A stretch of DNA of 64,000 nucleotides from positions 868,001 to 932,000 of the forward strand of contig BROI01000012.1 of the NCBI GenBank assembly GCA_027923505.1, given 5' to 3'. This document shows, piece by piece, positions 13,777 through 23,808 of this stretch. The translations under genes were made by a program, and so were the position numbers. Source of the DNA: Mayamaea pseudoterrestris. Its lineage: Eukaryota > Bacillariophyta > Bacillariophyceae > Sellaphorales > Sellaphoraceae. Positions within the stretch are counted from its first letter, which is position 1; each line of letters begins with the position of its first letter. The notes under the pieces are model-generated. The model did no database searches, was not told where the DNA came from, and saw only the letters and a list, made by a program, of their open reading frames with translations.

Positions 13777-15403
13777 GTGACACCTTGTCACCAATCTCAG
13801 CCCGCAGATGCCGTGACATTCAAACGCCCCTACAGCAAGCCCTGTAGGTGCCCAAAATACACCAGAATAGTGCCAACATCATTATTCAGGCTGCGCTACA
13901 AGATGGTAGGCTTGGCGGGTGTCTCGGGGGATGGCAATGTATTTGGTGACAACTTGTCACCAGTCTCAGCCCGCAGATGCCATGACATTCAAACACCCCT
14001 ACAGCAAGCCCTGTAGGTGCCCAAATTACACCAGAATGGTGCCAACATCATTATTCAGGCTGCGCTACAAGATGGTAGGCTTGGCTGGTGTCTCAAAGGA
14101 TGGCAATGTATTTGGTGACAACTTGTCACCAGTCTCAGCTTAAGATGCCATGACATTCAAACACCCCTACAGCAGGCCATGACTATACCCAAATGACACC
14201 AGAATGGTGCCAACATCATTATTCCAGCTGCGCTACAAGATGGTTGGCTTGGCTGGTGTCTCAGGGGATGGCACAGTATTTGGTGACAACTTGTCACCAG
14301 TCTCAGCCCGCAGATGCCGTGACATTCCAACCCCCCTACAGCAAGCCCAGTAGGTGCCCAAATTATACCGGAATGTTGCCAACAACATTGTTGAGACTGC
14401 GCTACAAGATGGTAGGCTTGGCTGGTGTCTCAGGGGATGGCAATGTATTTGGTGACAACTTGTCACCAGTCTCAGCCCACAGATGGTGTGACATTTAAAC
14501 ACACCTACAGCAAGACCTGTAGGTGCCCAAAATACACCAGAATGTTGCCAACAACAGTTTTGAGGCTGCGCTACAAGATGGTAGGCTTGGCTGGTGTCTC
14601 AGAAAATGGCAATGTATTTGGTGACAACTTGTCACCAGTCTCAGCCCGCAGATGCCTTGACATTCCAACCCCCCTACAGCAAGACCTGTAGGTGCCCAAA
14701 ATACACCAAAATGGTGCCAACAACAGTTTTGAGGCTGCGCTACAAGATGGTAGGCTTGGCTGGTGTCTCAGGGGATGGCACTGTATTTGGTGACAACTTG
14801 TCACCAGTCTCAGCCCGCAGATGCCGTGACATTCCAACCCCCCTACAGCAAGCCCAGTAGGTGCCCAAATTATACCAGAATGTTGCCAACAACATTGTTG
14901 AGGCTGCGCTACAAGATGGTAGGCTTGGCTGGTGTCTCAGGGGATGGCAATGTATTTGGTGACAACTTGTCACCAATCTCAGCCCGCAGATGCCTAGATA
15001 TTCAATCGCCCATATAACACGCCATGTATACACCCAAATCACACCAGAATGGTGCCAACATCTTTTTCAGCCTGCGCTACAAGGTTATATGCCTGGTGGG
15101 TGTCTCAGTAGACTGCAATGTGACTGGTGACAAGTTGTCACCATTCTTGGTATGTATGCCATGGTTTCCAACAGCTCATTCTCAAAGCTCTGCCACTGCC
15201 TGCGTTCAATGAATCAATGTAAATATTGACAACAGCGAGGATTATAAAATATTCTGCAAAAGACTTGTTTGGTAGCCAAACACCAGTGGATTGGGCACCA
15301 TATCTAAGAATTTGCGCTTTTGGCACCTTTTTTGGGCCAAAAAAGAGTTTTTCACCAAAATTCTTGACAAAATAAAGAGCTATTCTCCTCCAATGCAAAA
15401 AGA

Positions 15404-15476
15404 TTCCGATACAGGGACTCGAACCCTGGTTTCCTGCGTGAGAGGCAAGTGTGATCACCACCTACACTATATCGGA
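15404..15476 (-). tRNA. tRNA-Glu (anticodon CTC)
   Basis: On the minus strand this 73-nt segment folds as a complete cloverleaf. The 7-bp acceptor is TCCGATA/TATCGGA with discriminator A. The anticodon stem is CTTGC/GCAGG with loop CTCTCAC, giving anticodon CTC for codon GAG. The T arm is CAGGG-TTCGAGT-CCCTG, which also supplies the internal Pol III B box. A run of five T on the minus strand starts three bases past the discriminator (15,401-15,397), a good Pol III terminator. No intron is seen. It lies about 240 bp from the satellite edge. Confidence 0.93.
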
Positions 15477-16856
15477 GCACATGCGCCATATTATGATAGT
15501 GTAATAGGTACGCAAAAATATTTAAACAGGATACAACCGAGCTACCCGAACATCAATACATGATCCTACTGCAAATCGAATGATTACATAATATACTCCT
15601 GTATATCTGTTAATTAAACATATTTCTCATTGTCACTGATAATGAGGTCCGCAACGTATCTGCATCAATGATGAAATGCGCATGATTACATAATATACTC
15701 CTGTATATCTGTTGATTAAACTTATTTCTCATTGTCGCTGATGATGATCCCAGTATCTTTCAACGATGGGATACGCAAGTTAAAGAACCAACGGCAAAAG
15801 CCTTTTTTGACATTGCGTTAACCGACTCTCGCGAAGATGACAGGAATGTGGCCGTGATGCAAGCTGCAAACAAAACGAAGAACAATCCGCAAGAATTGAC
15901 GGTTGAAAATGCATGTGAGTCAACCATCGAAGATGGGACGCAGGCACAGACTGCATTCACAGTCATTCAGCTTTGAAAAAGCCACCTTTTTGAGGACGAT
16001 CGTAAAACTGCCAATATCAAGGGAAGGGCACTTTCAGATCCTCATAAACGTGTTTCAAATAGCAACGAAAGCGCCTTTATAATCATCATTATCTGGCCGG
16101 CAGTAGGGGTCGTAATACAGCATTCGCTTGTCTTTCAAAATCGGCATATACGAGCACCCAATGATGGCGTCCAGTGAAATGATAAACGACCCATGCATCC
16201 TTTATGCTTTATTTGAAAGCGTGCATCTTCATTTATCGCAGCTGGGGACTGGTCGTATTCAACCTTTGCCATGGCGACATGGCGACGGCGACGCGGCGAC
16301 GGCCGAGCAATCGTCTTGAGGCTTCGATTTGGCGTTGCTGCCAAATGAGCGAGCCCGGCGATGAGCACCAATCCTTATGACGTTTTAGTTGCATCCAGTA
16401 GACATCGTTTCAAACCAACATTAAATGATAATGTTCCAGCCTCGAGCACAGTGACGCCTTGCTGCTTGCTATTGAAGGACTTTGGAGGTAAGGGAGAAAG
16501 CCCTTGTCGTTGTCGTCGCGGAAGCATAATGATTCACTCATTCATCTCGATTACAAATCGACATACATATCAGGTCTTCGATAGCGTTGATTGCTATTTG
16601 GGGAAACGATTCTCAGCTTTGGATATACGCAGCGCAATCCTCGTTCCATGTTGGTTGTGACGACGTGACGACCATAGAAGCCCGCATGTCTCTGAGTCCC
16701 GCACCGACGTCGTTTGTACCGCTACGACATACGGCCCCTAGCTCCACGATCCTCGCGATGGCGAAACTTCTTGCTCGCGGTTCATTCTCCGCCGCTCGGA
16801 ACGCATGCAACGGACCTCACGTACTGCCATCGCCTTTAAAGCTTCTTCCATTCAAC
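15477..16856. other. Gene-poor AT-rich stretch with a direct repeat and an open remnant
   Basis: It holds a diverged direct repeat (next entry) and, overlapping the second copy, a plus-strand open frame from about 15,716 to 15,976 with no ATG. That frame reads like ordinary protein (DIALTDSREDDRNVAV, then a Gln/Thr-rich end) and may be a gene remnant; I do not recognise it. From 16,000 to 16,856 I see a short GC-rich patch (gacggcgacgcggcgacgg near 16,280) and otherwise only the upstream region of the E2 gene. Confidence 0.5.
15581..15746 (+). repeat. Diverged direct repeat pair, 64-bp units
   Basis: The segment at 15,581-15,644 (tgattacataatatactcct and onward through catttctcattgtcactgat-type sequence) recurs at 15,683-15,746 with a handful of changes. 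The offset is 102 bp. Both lie in AT-rich DNA between the tRNA and the first protein gene. No element is recognised. Confidence 0.75.
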
Positions 16857-17576
16857 ATGAGTACAAGCGCTCGTCGTCGTCTCCTGCGCGACTTTAAAAG
16901 GTTTGTGGAATGAATTATTTAAAACGAGAGTGAACTGGAGAAGCGTAGTGGACGGCCACGTGTCGCGTTGGAGCGGCATCACGATCAATGCTCAACAGAT
17001 ATGAAAGACTTTGTAGTCGGCATGGCATCATGAGACTCTATAAATATTATTGTTTTCCTGCTACTGCTTTGGAACCGTTCCCGTCGTTGCCGTATCTATC
17101 TTTTTCGCCGACTCCTTTGCTCGACTAACTCCCATTTTGTTCGTTTCCCTATCAATAGACTCCAGAATGATCCACCAACTGGCATCTCAGGTTCACCATT
17201 GGATTCCAATATCATGCTATGGCAGGCTGTTATTTTTGGTCCGGACGATACGCCGTGGGAAGGAGGAACCTTCAAGCTCGTTTTGGAATTTTCGGAGGAG
17301 TATCCGAACAAGGCTCCCTCGGTTCGCTTTTTGACCAAGGTCTTTCATCCAAACATTTACAATGATGGCCAGATTTGCTTGGACATTCTCCAGAATCAGT
17401 GGTCTCCTATTTACGATATTTCGGCCATTTTGACCTCGATCCAGTCCTTGCTGTGTGACCCCAATCCGGCGTCACCGGCCAATTCGGAGGCGAGTCGTCT
17501 CTACAATGAGAATCGTCGCGAGTACAATCGCCGCGTCCGGGAAGTCGTTGAGCAGAGCTGGGTGGATGATTCGTAG
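16857..17576 (+). CDS. RAD6-type ubiquitin-conjugating enzyme E2
   Basis: Exons 16,857-16,900 and 17,159-17,576, with an intron of 258 bp (donor gtttgt, acceptor caatag), give 153 residues against 152 in yeast Rad6. The start [17 protein letters not shown] matches the family N-terminus (MSTPARRRLMRDFKRLQ), which fixes the tiny first exon. The UBC fold covers nearly the whole protein; the catalytic Cys is residue 88 in [14 protein letters not shown], and the HPN of the oxyanion site precedes it (residues 78-80). The family charges ubiquitin from E1 and passes it to substrates such as histone H2B and PCNA with a RING partner (Rad18/Bre1). There is no acidic tail, as in animal and plant homologues. 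It is convergent with the next gene. Confidence 0.95.
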
Positions 17577-17780
17577 AGAGCGGTGACGATATATGACGAT
17601 GATGATATTGAGTATTGTGGATGGTGCAGGAGACGACGATGGAGGTGATTTTGCGTCAATAATTTGGTACGGAGGGGGCAAACTGTTTGACTTTGAACTA
17701 TAAGAAAAACAAGCATACCAACTTATTTCTATAACGTAGGTTAGCGATACTATTGGATTGTAGCTGCCGGCAAGCTTCAA

Positions 17781-18776
17781 CTACCTACTGTTGGAATAAT
17801 TTGCAACGAGGTTGCTGCGAACAAATGTGACAAATGAATCAATTCCATCGTGTACGTCGCCACTATGATCATCCATAGTTTCTCCAGCAGCGACCGGACA
17901 TGAACTTCTGCTTGTAAACAATATGATTGAAGCTCGTCGAATCCCAATCATTTTTCCCAGTTTTATGCAGCAAGCGGCTGGCAGCAAGAGTACTGGAACT
18001 TTCATTTGTTCCGCATACACTGGAACATGAGAAAGAAGACTTGGAATGTCGCAACAGACAATAAGCGCAATTGTGACTTTTGTAGGAGTAGATTTGCATT
18101 GTTCCAGCGCGTCTTGCAGTCGCTGGGTGCACGCATTAACGCCGACAGTAATGCGTTCCTTCAAGGCAGCGGAAGGAGAGTTTGTCGCTTTCTCACCAGA
18201 CAATGCCGTTTGATTAGATGGCAGGGATCCCAAAGACGTCTTTGCAGGCAGTGCCAGTGAATACTGCAAGCGTTCAACAATCTCCTTTTGGAAGCGCTCC
18301 AAGAAAATGTCTTGCGTCGATTGGTCGGCCACCAACGTGTCGATAAAGTGCCCGGACGTAGTCGGCACTCGAGCTAGCGACTCGCAGTCCATCCACGATA
18401 GAGGGCATTCTAGTCTTTGGCGTTTTGTTTGACGAAGCATGCGAGCTGTTGTAAATGAGGTGTCCGGTTTTGTGAGGATATATCCGGACAGAGATGGGTG
18501 TAACTTGGTGCGACATGCGTATTCTTGGGCAGTATAATGCCATAAATGAGTATTGACAGTAGTTGTCAATGTAGGAGTCGTGACATTGTTCCCCGCCCCG
18601 CGAATGTGTTTCAAATGCGAGATGAGGCCCCGGTTAACCATGTCGCACAGCGATCGCATTGGTGAAACGCTGCGACATATCTTTAAAAGCCAACCATCAA
18701 CTCGAGCAACCATGACGAACATCTGCAAGAAAGCAATCGCCTCTGGCACGACAACCAAGTGCTTGCATCGTTTCAA
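17781..18776 (-). CDS. Probable RNase P/MRP subunit of the Rpp38/L7Ae family
   Basis: 331 residues in one exon. The C-terminal half carries an L7Ae-like block: ITVGVNACTQRLQDALEQ, then IALIVCCDIP-SLLSHVPVYAEQ and VPVLLLPAACCIKLGKMIGI, the order seen in Rpp38/Pop3, which bind kink-turn RNA in RNase P and RNase MRP. The first 200 residues are poorly conserved in the family and I see no motif there, so the true start could be an internal Met such as that of MRSLCDMVNRG. It is divergent from RRP4 with about 147 bp between the start codons. Another L7Ae-type protein cannot be excluded. Confidence 0.55.
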   Translation of the reverse strand: MKRCKHLVVVPEAIAFLQMFVMVARVDGWLLKICRSVSPMRSLCDMVNRGLISHLKHIRGAGNNVTTPTLTTTVNTHLWHYTAQEYACRTKLHPSLSGYILTKPDTSFTTARMLRQTKRQRLECPLSWMDCESLARVPTTSGHFIDTLVADQSTQDIFLERFQKEIVERLQYSLALPAKTSLGSLPSNQTALSGEKATNSPSAALKERITVGVNACTQRLQDALEQCKSTPTKVTIALIVCCDIPSLLSHVPVYAEQMKVPVLLLPAACCIKLGKMIGIRRASIILFTSRSSCPVAAGETMDDHSGDVHDGIDSFVTFVRSNLVANYSNSR

Positions 18777-18923
18777 GATTTACAACAGAAAAGACAGAAT
18801 ACTGCATTGTTTTTACGGAAGTCTCGGAAAGCTACCGGACTATTTAGCTCCATCTCTGCACTCGCTATCTTGGCTTCTTGATTCTTCGACCTACAATCAG
18901 CTAAATTACACATCACACCCATC

Positions 18924-19871
18924 ATGACTTCACCAATCGCCAACCTTCCATCCCAAGATTCAAACAACATTTCAAATCACTACATCGTTGTTCCAGGCCA
19001 ACTAATTGCCTCCGCTCCACTCGATGCGTCAGAATTCTTACGCGGACATGGCACATACCTGGAACGAACGTCGACACACGAGCACTTGATTGCATCGGTC
19101 GTCGGCCGCGTCCAGCGAGTCAACAAACTCATTCGCGTTGAGAGCGTTTCTGCAAATACTTATCAAGGACAAGTAGGAGATTTGGTCGTTGGCCGCATTG
19201 TATCCGTGGCTGCCACACGCTGGAAGGTGCAATTGCTGCAGAATGGCCGCTACGCATCACTGCCACTATCCGGCGTGCACTTGCCGGGCGGCATTCAACG
19301 AGTTCGAACCGCGCAGGATGCCCGCGATATGAGTCAGTGGCTGCAGACGGGCGACTTGGTGTCGGCCGAAGTGCACAAGGTGCAAACGGATGGATCCGTC
19401 ATGCTGCATACGCGGTCGCATAAATACGGCAAGCTTGAAAATGGATGCGTTGCCATTGTTCCACCAGCGCTGGTGGCAAGACGAAAGAACCATTACGCGA
19501 CATTGATGAACACATTTGACGTATTGTGGGGATGCAACGGCATGATTTGGATGCAGCGCAAGCTGCCAAACAGCGATAATGGTCAAGATTCATCGCGCAT
19601 GATGATTGGACAACAAGAACTGGCCGAGCAACAGGAGCGTCGTCGACAGGAACATGCCGACATGCCGTACTCACCAGACGAACGGCAAGATGTGGCGCGT
19701 CTACGAAATTGCATTGAATGTTTGCGGCTGACTCACTCAATGATAACGGACGAAGCGGTCGAAAGTGTATACATGCAGAGCTTGGAGCAAAATCTGACTC
19801 CAGTACAAATCATGGATCCAAGCAACGTAGTCGCGTTGACGGAAGCTGTTCGTCTGTCGCAGAGGCGGTAG
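18924..19871 (+). CDS. RRP4: Exosome complex subunit RRP4 (EXOSC2)
   Basis: 315 residues, one exon. The N-terminal domain has VVPGQLI and LRGHGTYLE; the S1 domain follows with VVGRVQRVNKLIRVES, GQVGDLVVGRI and RWKVQL; then LHTRSHKYGKLENG and a KH domain with the signature GCNGMIW (GxNG type). This block order is diagnostic for Rrp4, one of the three S1/KH cap subunits of the nuclear and cytoplasmic RNA exosome, which threads RNA toward the Rrp44/Rrp6 nucleases in 3'-to-5' decay and rRNA processing. The C-terminal tail (after about residue 235) is Gln/Arg-rich and variable. It shares a short divergent promoter with the Rpp38-like gene. Confidence 0.95.
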   Translation: MTSPIANLPSQDSNNISNHYIVVPGQLIASAPLDASEFLRGHGTYLERTSTHEHLIASVVGRVQRVNKLIRVESVSANTYQGQVGDLVVGRIVSVAATRWKVQLLQNGRYASLPLSGVHLPGGIQRVRTAQDARDMSQWLQTGDLVSAEVHKVQTDGSVMLHTRSHKYGKLENGCVAIVPPALVARRKNHYATLMNTFDVLWGCNGMIWMQRKLPNSDNGQDSSRMMIGQQELAEQQERRRQEHADMPYSPDERQDVARLRNCIECLRLTHSMITDEAVESVYMQSLEQNLTPVQIMDPSNVVALTEAVRLSQRR

Positions 19872-20088
19872 TCGGCGTTAACTATGCTAAATCAGTATTC
19901 GGGATGCAACGACGCAAAAGTGATATGGTGCCCTTGCTATATATGTCACTCCTCTATGTATTCCGAGTAAATATGGTTTTAGCTAGCTAGCGTATCAACG
20001 TAGAGAGTTTATAAATATATGCTTGCAACGCATTTCTATTTGGAAACATTGTCATGCTTCTTCTTATGATACATCCGTTTAGACTAGA

Positions 20089-22626
20089 CTAATGATACCT
20101 CCGGCGCACCTGCTTTAAGCTCTGCCACATTTCCATGATTGCGTCCGCTTTATTTGTGTCGTCAGCCGCTTGATATGCATCGGCAACGCTTTGAAAATGT
20201 TTTCGATCTGGTGTAAATCTACCCTTTTTGCATTCTTCATACAGCAAATCAAGTACCTTTCCAGCTCGATGCAAGTTTCCATTTGCCATCCAGCAGTTCA
20301 TCACCGACACGTAGCTGATGTAGCTGGCTTTGTTGGCTGAAATCATTGACTGCAAGACGACTTCGGCTTTTTCCGCCGCATCCGGAATTTTGGTGTTGCG
20401 AGCAAAGCATTGTAGCAGATTGTTGTAGGAAATTGAGTCTGGTTCCACAAGCCAGCCCTTGTCACACGACAATGTCTTCATGAGCTCTATCAATTCTTGC
20501 ACTCGCTCAACGGCACTGAGTGCATTGACGCGTGACCAGGCCAACAAGACAAGATTGAAACTTGTCACGTCGGGATCGACCGGTCCATCGGTAATCATAC
20601 TGCTGAGAAGCTCATCGGCTCGCTTCAATTTCCATTGCCGAACCAATGCCGTCAGTACTTTATTATAATCGCCAACGTCGGTCTCTGGATGGTGCTTCGC
20701 CATTAAGCTAAGTATGCTTGAGGCACGAACGTGTGAATTCGTGGAGCGAGACTTGCTCCAACATGCCAGTCGGGAGCGCTGGAGCCTATAGTCGGGTCCT
20801 TCGGCTAGAATTCGACGCTGATGCAGTTCTTTCAGCCACGAATAAATGGATTCTGCATGCTCAGCAGCAGCGTCAGAATTACTACGAGCAAATGATGCAA
20901 CCACCGATCCAAAGCTGGCAATATCTGGCTTTATTGCATTTGTAACCTGTGGATCGCACAGACGTTCGCACATGCGTGTGAGGAGCTTGGCCGCAGCCTC
21001 CGGCGCTTCAGCGCGGCAAAAGCACCGAATCAATTGATTCATGCTCCTTTCGTCTGGTCGACAGGCAACATCACCCTCTTTGAATCGCACCCGCACTTCC
21101 TCCATCAGTTCTTCGGCCCTTCCAACCCGTCGCTGTCGAAGCAACAACTGAATAAAAATGGAATATGTGGCAAAGTTCGGTTGATGGTCGGTTGACTGCT
21201 TCATGTTCTGCAGCAACTTTTCGGCGCGTCCCAACTCGTCATCAGTTGTTGCGCATCGTCCATAGACATCCATCATGACGTTATAGACAGCGCGGTCCAG
21301 CGGCGCTTCAAGAAAATATCTGGCCCAATCCTTTAAAAATTCAAAGAACTGTTCCGCTCGTAAAAGTCGATCCACCGCATCACTCTTGCTCCAACCTTCC
21401 ATTATCGGCGTAAGCAGCTTCACATTTGGAACAAGTGTGTGGCTGTTGGACGCGTCGCCGGGTTGCTTCATGTATTGCTGATACATGTTTTGCACCAATG
21501 TTTCCGCCTGCTCCACTTGTCCACTGACACAGAGCGCATGAATAACAGTTCCATACGTAATAACGTCGGGCTCCACGTTCATCATGCCGGCCGCTGACCA
21601 AGCTTGTAGCTCCTGCAACCAGTCCAGAGCTCGCTGACCGGCTTGTGGACTTCCGGATCGCGCCCAGCAGGCCAGGACAATGTTTACAGTAGTCGTGTCG
21701 GGTCGAACATTCAATGCGCCCCAGTCATATGGGTCATAGAGGCGAGCAAGTATTGCTTCAGCTCGCTCGGGCTGACCGCTATTGGCCAAGGCATGCAAAA
21801 CGGCGTGAAAGGTCCATTGATTGGGAGTGACATGATAGACGCCGCGACAAAGATCCTGTAGATATTGCTCAGCAAGGTCCGGTTGTTGATTGTTAGCGAG
21901 GCATGAAAGAAAAATGTTGTAGCTATTGATATCGAGTGGCAGCTCCAAGTTTTGAAAATCTTGAATGAGTTGCTGTATTTTGAGTGGCTGATTCACGTTG
22001 CTGTACCCTTGCAGCACCGTATTCAGCGTATGCGTGGAAGGAGCAAAGCTTTGCTCGTAAAGTAAGCGTCGCAGGAGCTGCTCCGCCAGTAACGCTTCGT
22101 CGGATTGCACTGCAACATCAATAAGCATGGAAATGGCCTTGCCGGATAGCGAGAATGTTGGACAATCGGTTGCAATGTCATCCAATTTTTGTAGCATTCC
22201 ACGAGGTGAAAGCGTCGTTTGACCGTCCTTGTACACTGCTTGCCAATTAATGACAATGGCATTGACCATCTTTCGGTCGAGATGCGCATCTTGTACTTCA
22301 ATTGAAAGTTCGTGTCGTGCCATTTGCTGCAGAATTTGCATTGATCGCGCGACTGACTCTGACGTTCGTTGGTGGGCCCACCAAAGAAGCACTTGCTCCG
22401 CATCCATGAACGAGTCCCGAGAGGACTTGATTAGTTCAAACGCTCTCATTCTTGCAGTCTCAGTATCTGATGGTGCAATATTATCGTGATGAGACGAGCC
22501 AATGGATGAGTAGCATTTGATTTGAGGGACGAATTGGTAGGCAGCAGGTGGAAAAACGTTCATGATAATTGAGTAAGGCAGAAGTCTTCTAGCCCTTCGA
22601 ACGGCAACTAAAGGTATTCTGGACAT
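20089..22626 (-). CDS. Organellar pentatricopeptide-repeat (PPR) protein
   Basis: 845 residues, one exon. From about residue 190 to the end there are some 15-17 degenerate 35-residue helical hairpins with the PPR signature, for example NTVLQGYSNVNQ, ITYGTVIHALCVSGQVEQAE, VTSFNLVLLAWSRVNAL and ISYNNLLQCFARN. The start MSRIPLVAVRRARRLLPYS is Arg-rich without acids, as in a mitochondrial presequence; plastid import in this lineage would need an ER signal, not evident here. PPR proteins bind single-stranded organelle RNA and affect its stability, processing or translation; the target cannot be read. No DYW or SMR domain is present. It is divergent from the thioredoxin-fold gene with about 214 bp between starts. 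Confidence 0.9.
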   Translation of the reverse strand: MSRIPLVAVRRARRLLPYSIIMNVFPPAAYQFVPQIKCYSSIGSSHHDNIAPSDTETARMRAFELIKSSRDSFMDAEQVLLWWAHQRTSESVARSMQILQQMARHELSIEVQDAHLDRKMVNAIVINWQAVYKDGQTTLSPRGMLQKLDDIATDCPTFSLSGKAISMLIDVAVQSDEALLAEQLLRRLLYEQSFAPSTHTLNTVLQGYSNVNQPLKIQQLIQDFQNLELPLDINSYNIFLSCLANNQQPDLAEQYLQDLCRGVYHVTPNQWTFHAVLHALANSGQPERAEAILARLYDPYDWGALNVRPDTTTVNIVLACWARSGSPQAGQRALDWLQELQAWSAAGMMNVEPDVITYGTVIHALCVSGQVEQAETLVQNMYQQYMKQPGDASNSHTLVPNVKLLTPIMEGWSKSDAVDRLLRAEQFFEFLKDWARYFLEAPLDRAVYNVMMDVYGRCATTDDELGRAEKLLQNMKQSTDHQPNFATYSIFIQLLLRQRRVGRAEELMEEVRVRFKEGDVACRPDERSMNQLIRCFCRAEAPEAAAKLLTRMCERLCDPQVTNAIKPDIASFGSVVASFARSNSDAAAEHAESIYSWLKELHQRRILAEGPDYRLQRSRLACWSKSRSTNSHVRASSILSLMAKHHPETDVGDYNKVLTALVRQWKLKRADELLSSMITDGPVDPDVTSFNLVLLAWSRVNALSAVERVQELIELMKTLSCDKGWLVEPDSISYNNLLQCFARNTKIPDAAEKAEVVLQSMISANKASYISYVSVMNCWMANGNLHRAGKVLDLLYEECKKGRFTPDRKHFQSVADAYQAADDTNKADAIMEMWQSLKQVRRRYH

Positions 22627-22840
22627 GCCTCTCCAAATTCGAACTTTACTAGGAAGAGTTGTTACCGCTTAAGCTGCGGATAAGAATAGAATAAATGGTT
22701 TGTTTCATAGCCATGGTGAGACCGACATACCGACCGACACGGCGAGGTTGATCTGCATGTCGCAGCGAAACCCCGTCACTTCGCCGCGACGGCGCGCGTC
22801 GCACATCACACGACACAAATGTCTCCAAGAGAAGGAAAAG

Positions 22841-23665
22841 ATGCGATTACTTTGGAACATATCGTTGATAGCTCTTCTTCTAGCTGCAATATCGCTTCAA
22901 CAAAGCCGGTGTTATGACTTGTTACTCGATGAAGACACGGAGTTTCACCACAACGAGTTTTTGGACGATGAGGCCGACGAAGAAGCAGAAGCAGAGGTTA
23001 TCGATCATTCACCACCAGCCAAAGATCTTACGAAGATACAGGAGATACTAGTAGAGAGTTCACCATCAACTTCTCCAAAAACCTCCAGTGTCGCTGCAAC
23101 TGATTTACAAGTCATACAACTAACGTCAAGGACATTCAGCAAGGTTGGAAACGACGAAAATATATGGCTCATTGAATTCTACGCAGATTGGTGCAGTCAC
23201 TGCACTTCTTTTGCTCATACATACTCTGAAATTGCACGTCACTATCACAGTCAGCCTCAGCTGAAAGTCAAGATAGCTCGCGTCAATGTCGAACAGGAGC
23301 GGGCACTCGCACTGCGATTTGGAGTCAACAGCTTTCCATCGTTTTACGTTATAGATCAATGGTCGGCATATCAGTTTGGGCAGCCGCGATCAAAGAAAAA
23401 TCTAATGGAATTTGTTTCTGGTAAATACAAAAAGCAAGAGCCCTTGCCGTTCCATTCGTCACCCATGGGTCCAATGGGACTGGCACAAGGGGCCCTCGTC
23501 AATGGCGGGTTGCAGCTATCCAATGTATTTTACTGGCTGCAGGACAAGTTTGGGCTATCTTCGCTTGTGGCTGGAACGTTAATGTTTGGAACATTCTTTT
23601 CAGGATGCTTCTTTTGTATTGTCTTTTGCGCCATCGCACTTACTCCCAAGGCCAAGGTTGACTGA
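22841..23665 (+). CDS. Secretory thioredoxin-domain membrane protein (PDI/TMX-like)
   Basis: 274 residues from the chosen Met. The frame is open upstream to an ATG at 22,700, but the start at 22,841 gives a clean signal peptide (MRLLWNISLIALLLAAISLQ), so it is preferred. An acidic stretch (residues 30-56) precedes a thioredoxin fold with the redox centre FYADWCSHC (Cys118, Cys121) and the cis-Pro loop NSFPSFYVI. One membrane helix lies near residues 244-268, leaving a short cytosolic tail TPKAKVD. The layout, signal plus luminal thioredoxin plus C-terminal anchor, is that of TMX-type disulfide isomerases of the ER or secretory pathway. CSHC is less common than CGHC. Confidence 0.85.
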   Translation: MRLLWNISLIALLLAAISLQQSRCYDLLLDEDTEFHHNEFLDDEADEEAEAEVIDHSPPAKDLTKIQEILVESSPSTSPKTSSVAATDLQVIQLTSRTFSKVGNDENIWLIEFYADWCSHCTSFAHTYSEIARHYHSQPQLKVKIARVNVEQERALALRFGVNSFPSFYVIDQWSAYQFGQPRSKKNLMEFVSGKYKKQEPLPFHSSPMGPMGLAQGALVNGGLQLSNVFYWLQDKFGLSSLVAGTLMFGTFFSGCFFCIVFCAIALTPKAKVD

Positions 23666-23808
23666 CGTCTGGTGTAGGTCGAAGTTAAAGCGGTGTAGAG
23701 CTTACTGTTAGTCACTGAAGTTTACATACTACATCTATAATCACCATCGTCTTCCGCTGTATGAGAAGATGAAATTGTATATGAGTAAGCACGAAGAAAG
23801 CAGTGTGG

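Larger units (their letters stand above)
12561..15165. repeat. Diverged satellite subfamily at the right array edge
   Basis: About 11-12 monomers still spaced by 169 bp (landmarks at 14425, 14594, 14763) but with a distinct shared consensus: gtaggcttggctggtgtctc, gggatggcaatgtatttgg and gtaggtgcccaaa replace the core variants. The dyad box is unchanged. A junction near 12,460-12,560 passes from core-type to this type. The last recognisable monomer fades out around 15,130-15,165. The subfamily is interrupted by the LTR element at 13,101-13,776. Confidence 0.9.

Noticed and set aside
1-15165. Dozens of overlapping 60-196 residue open frames on both strands
   Set aside because: All are translations of the 169-bp satellite; the frame rotates each unit and no frame is favoured.
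1-15165. A CRISPR-like array
   Set aside because: Whole monomers repeat head to tail with no unique spacers, and the rest of the window is eukaryotic.
16587-16913. 108-residue frame covering the first exon of the E2 gene
   Set aside because: The RAD6 N-terminus lies in a different frame and splices cleanly to exon 2, so this frame is a shadow.
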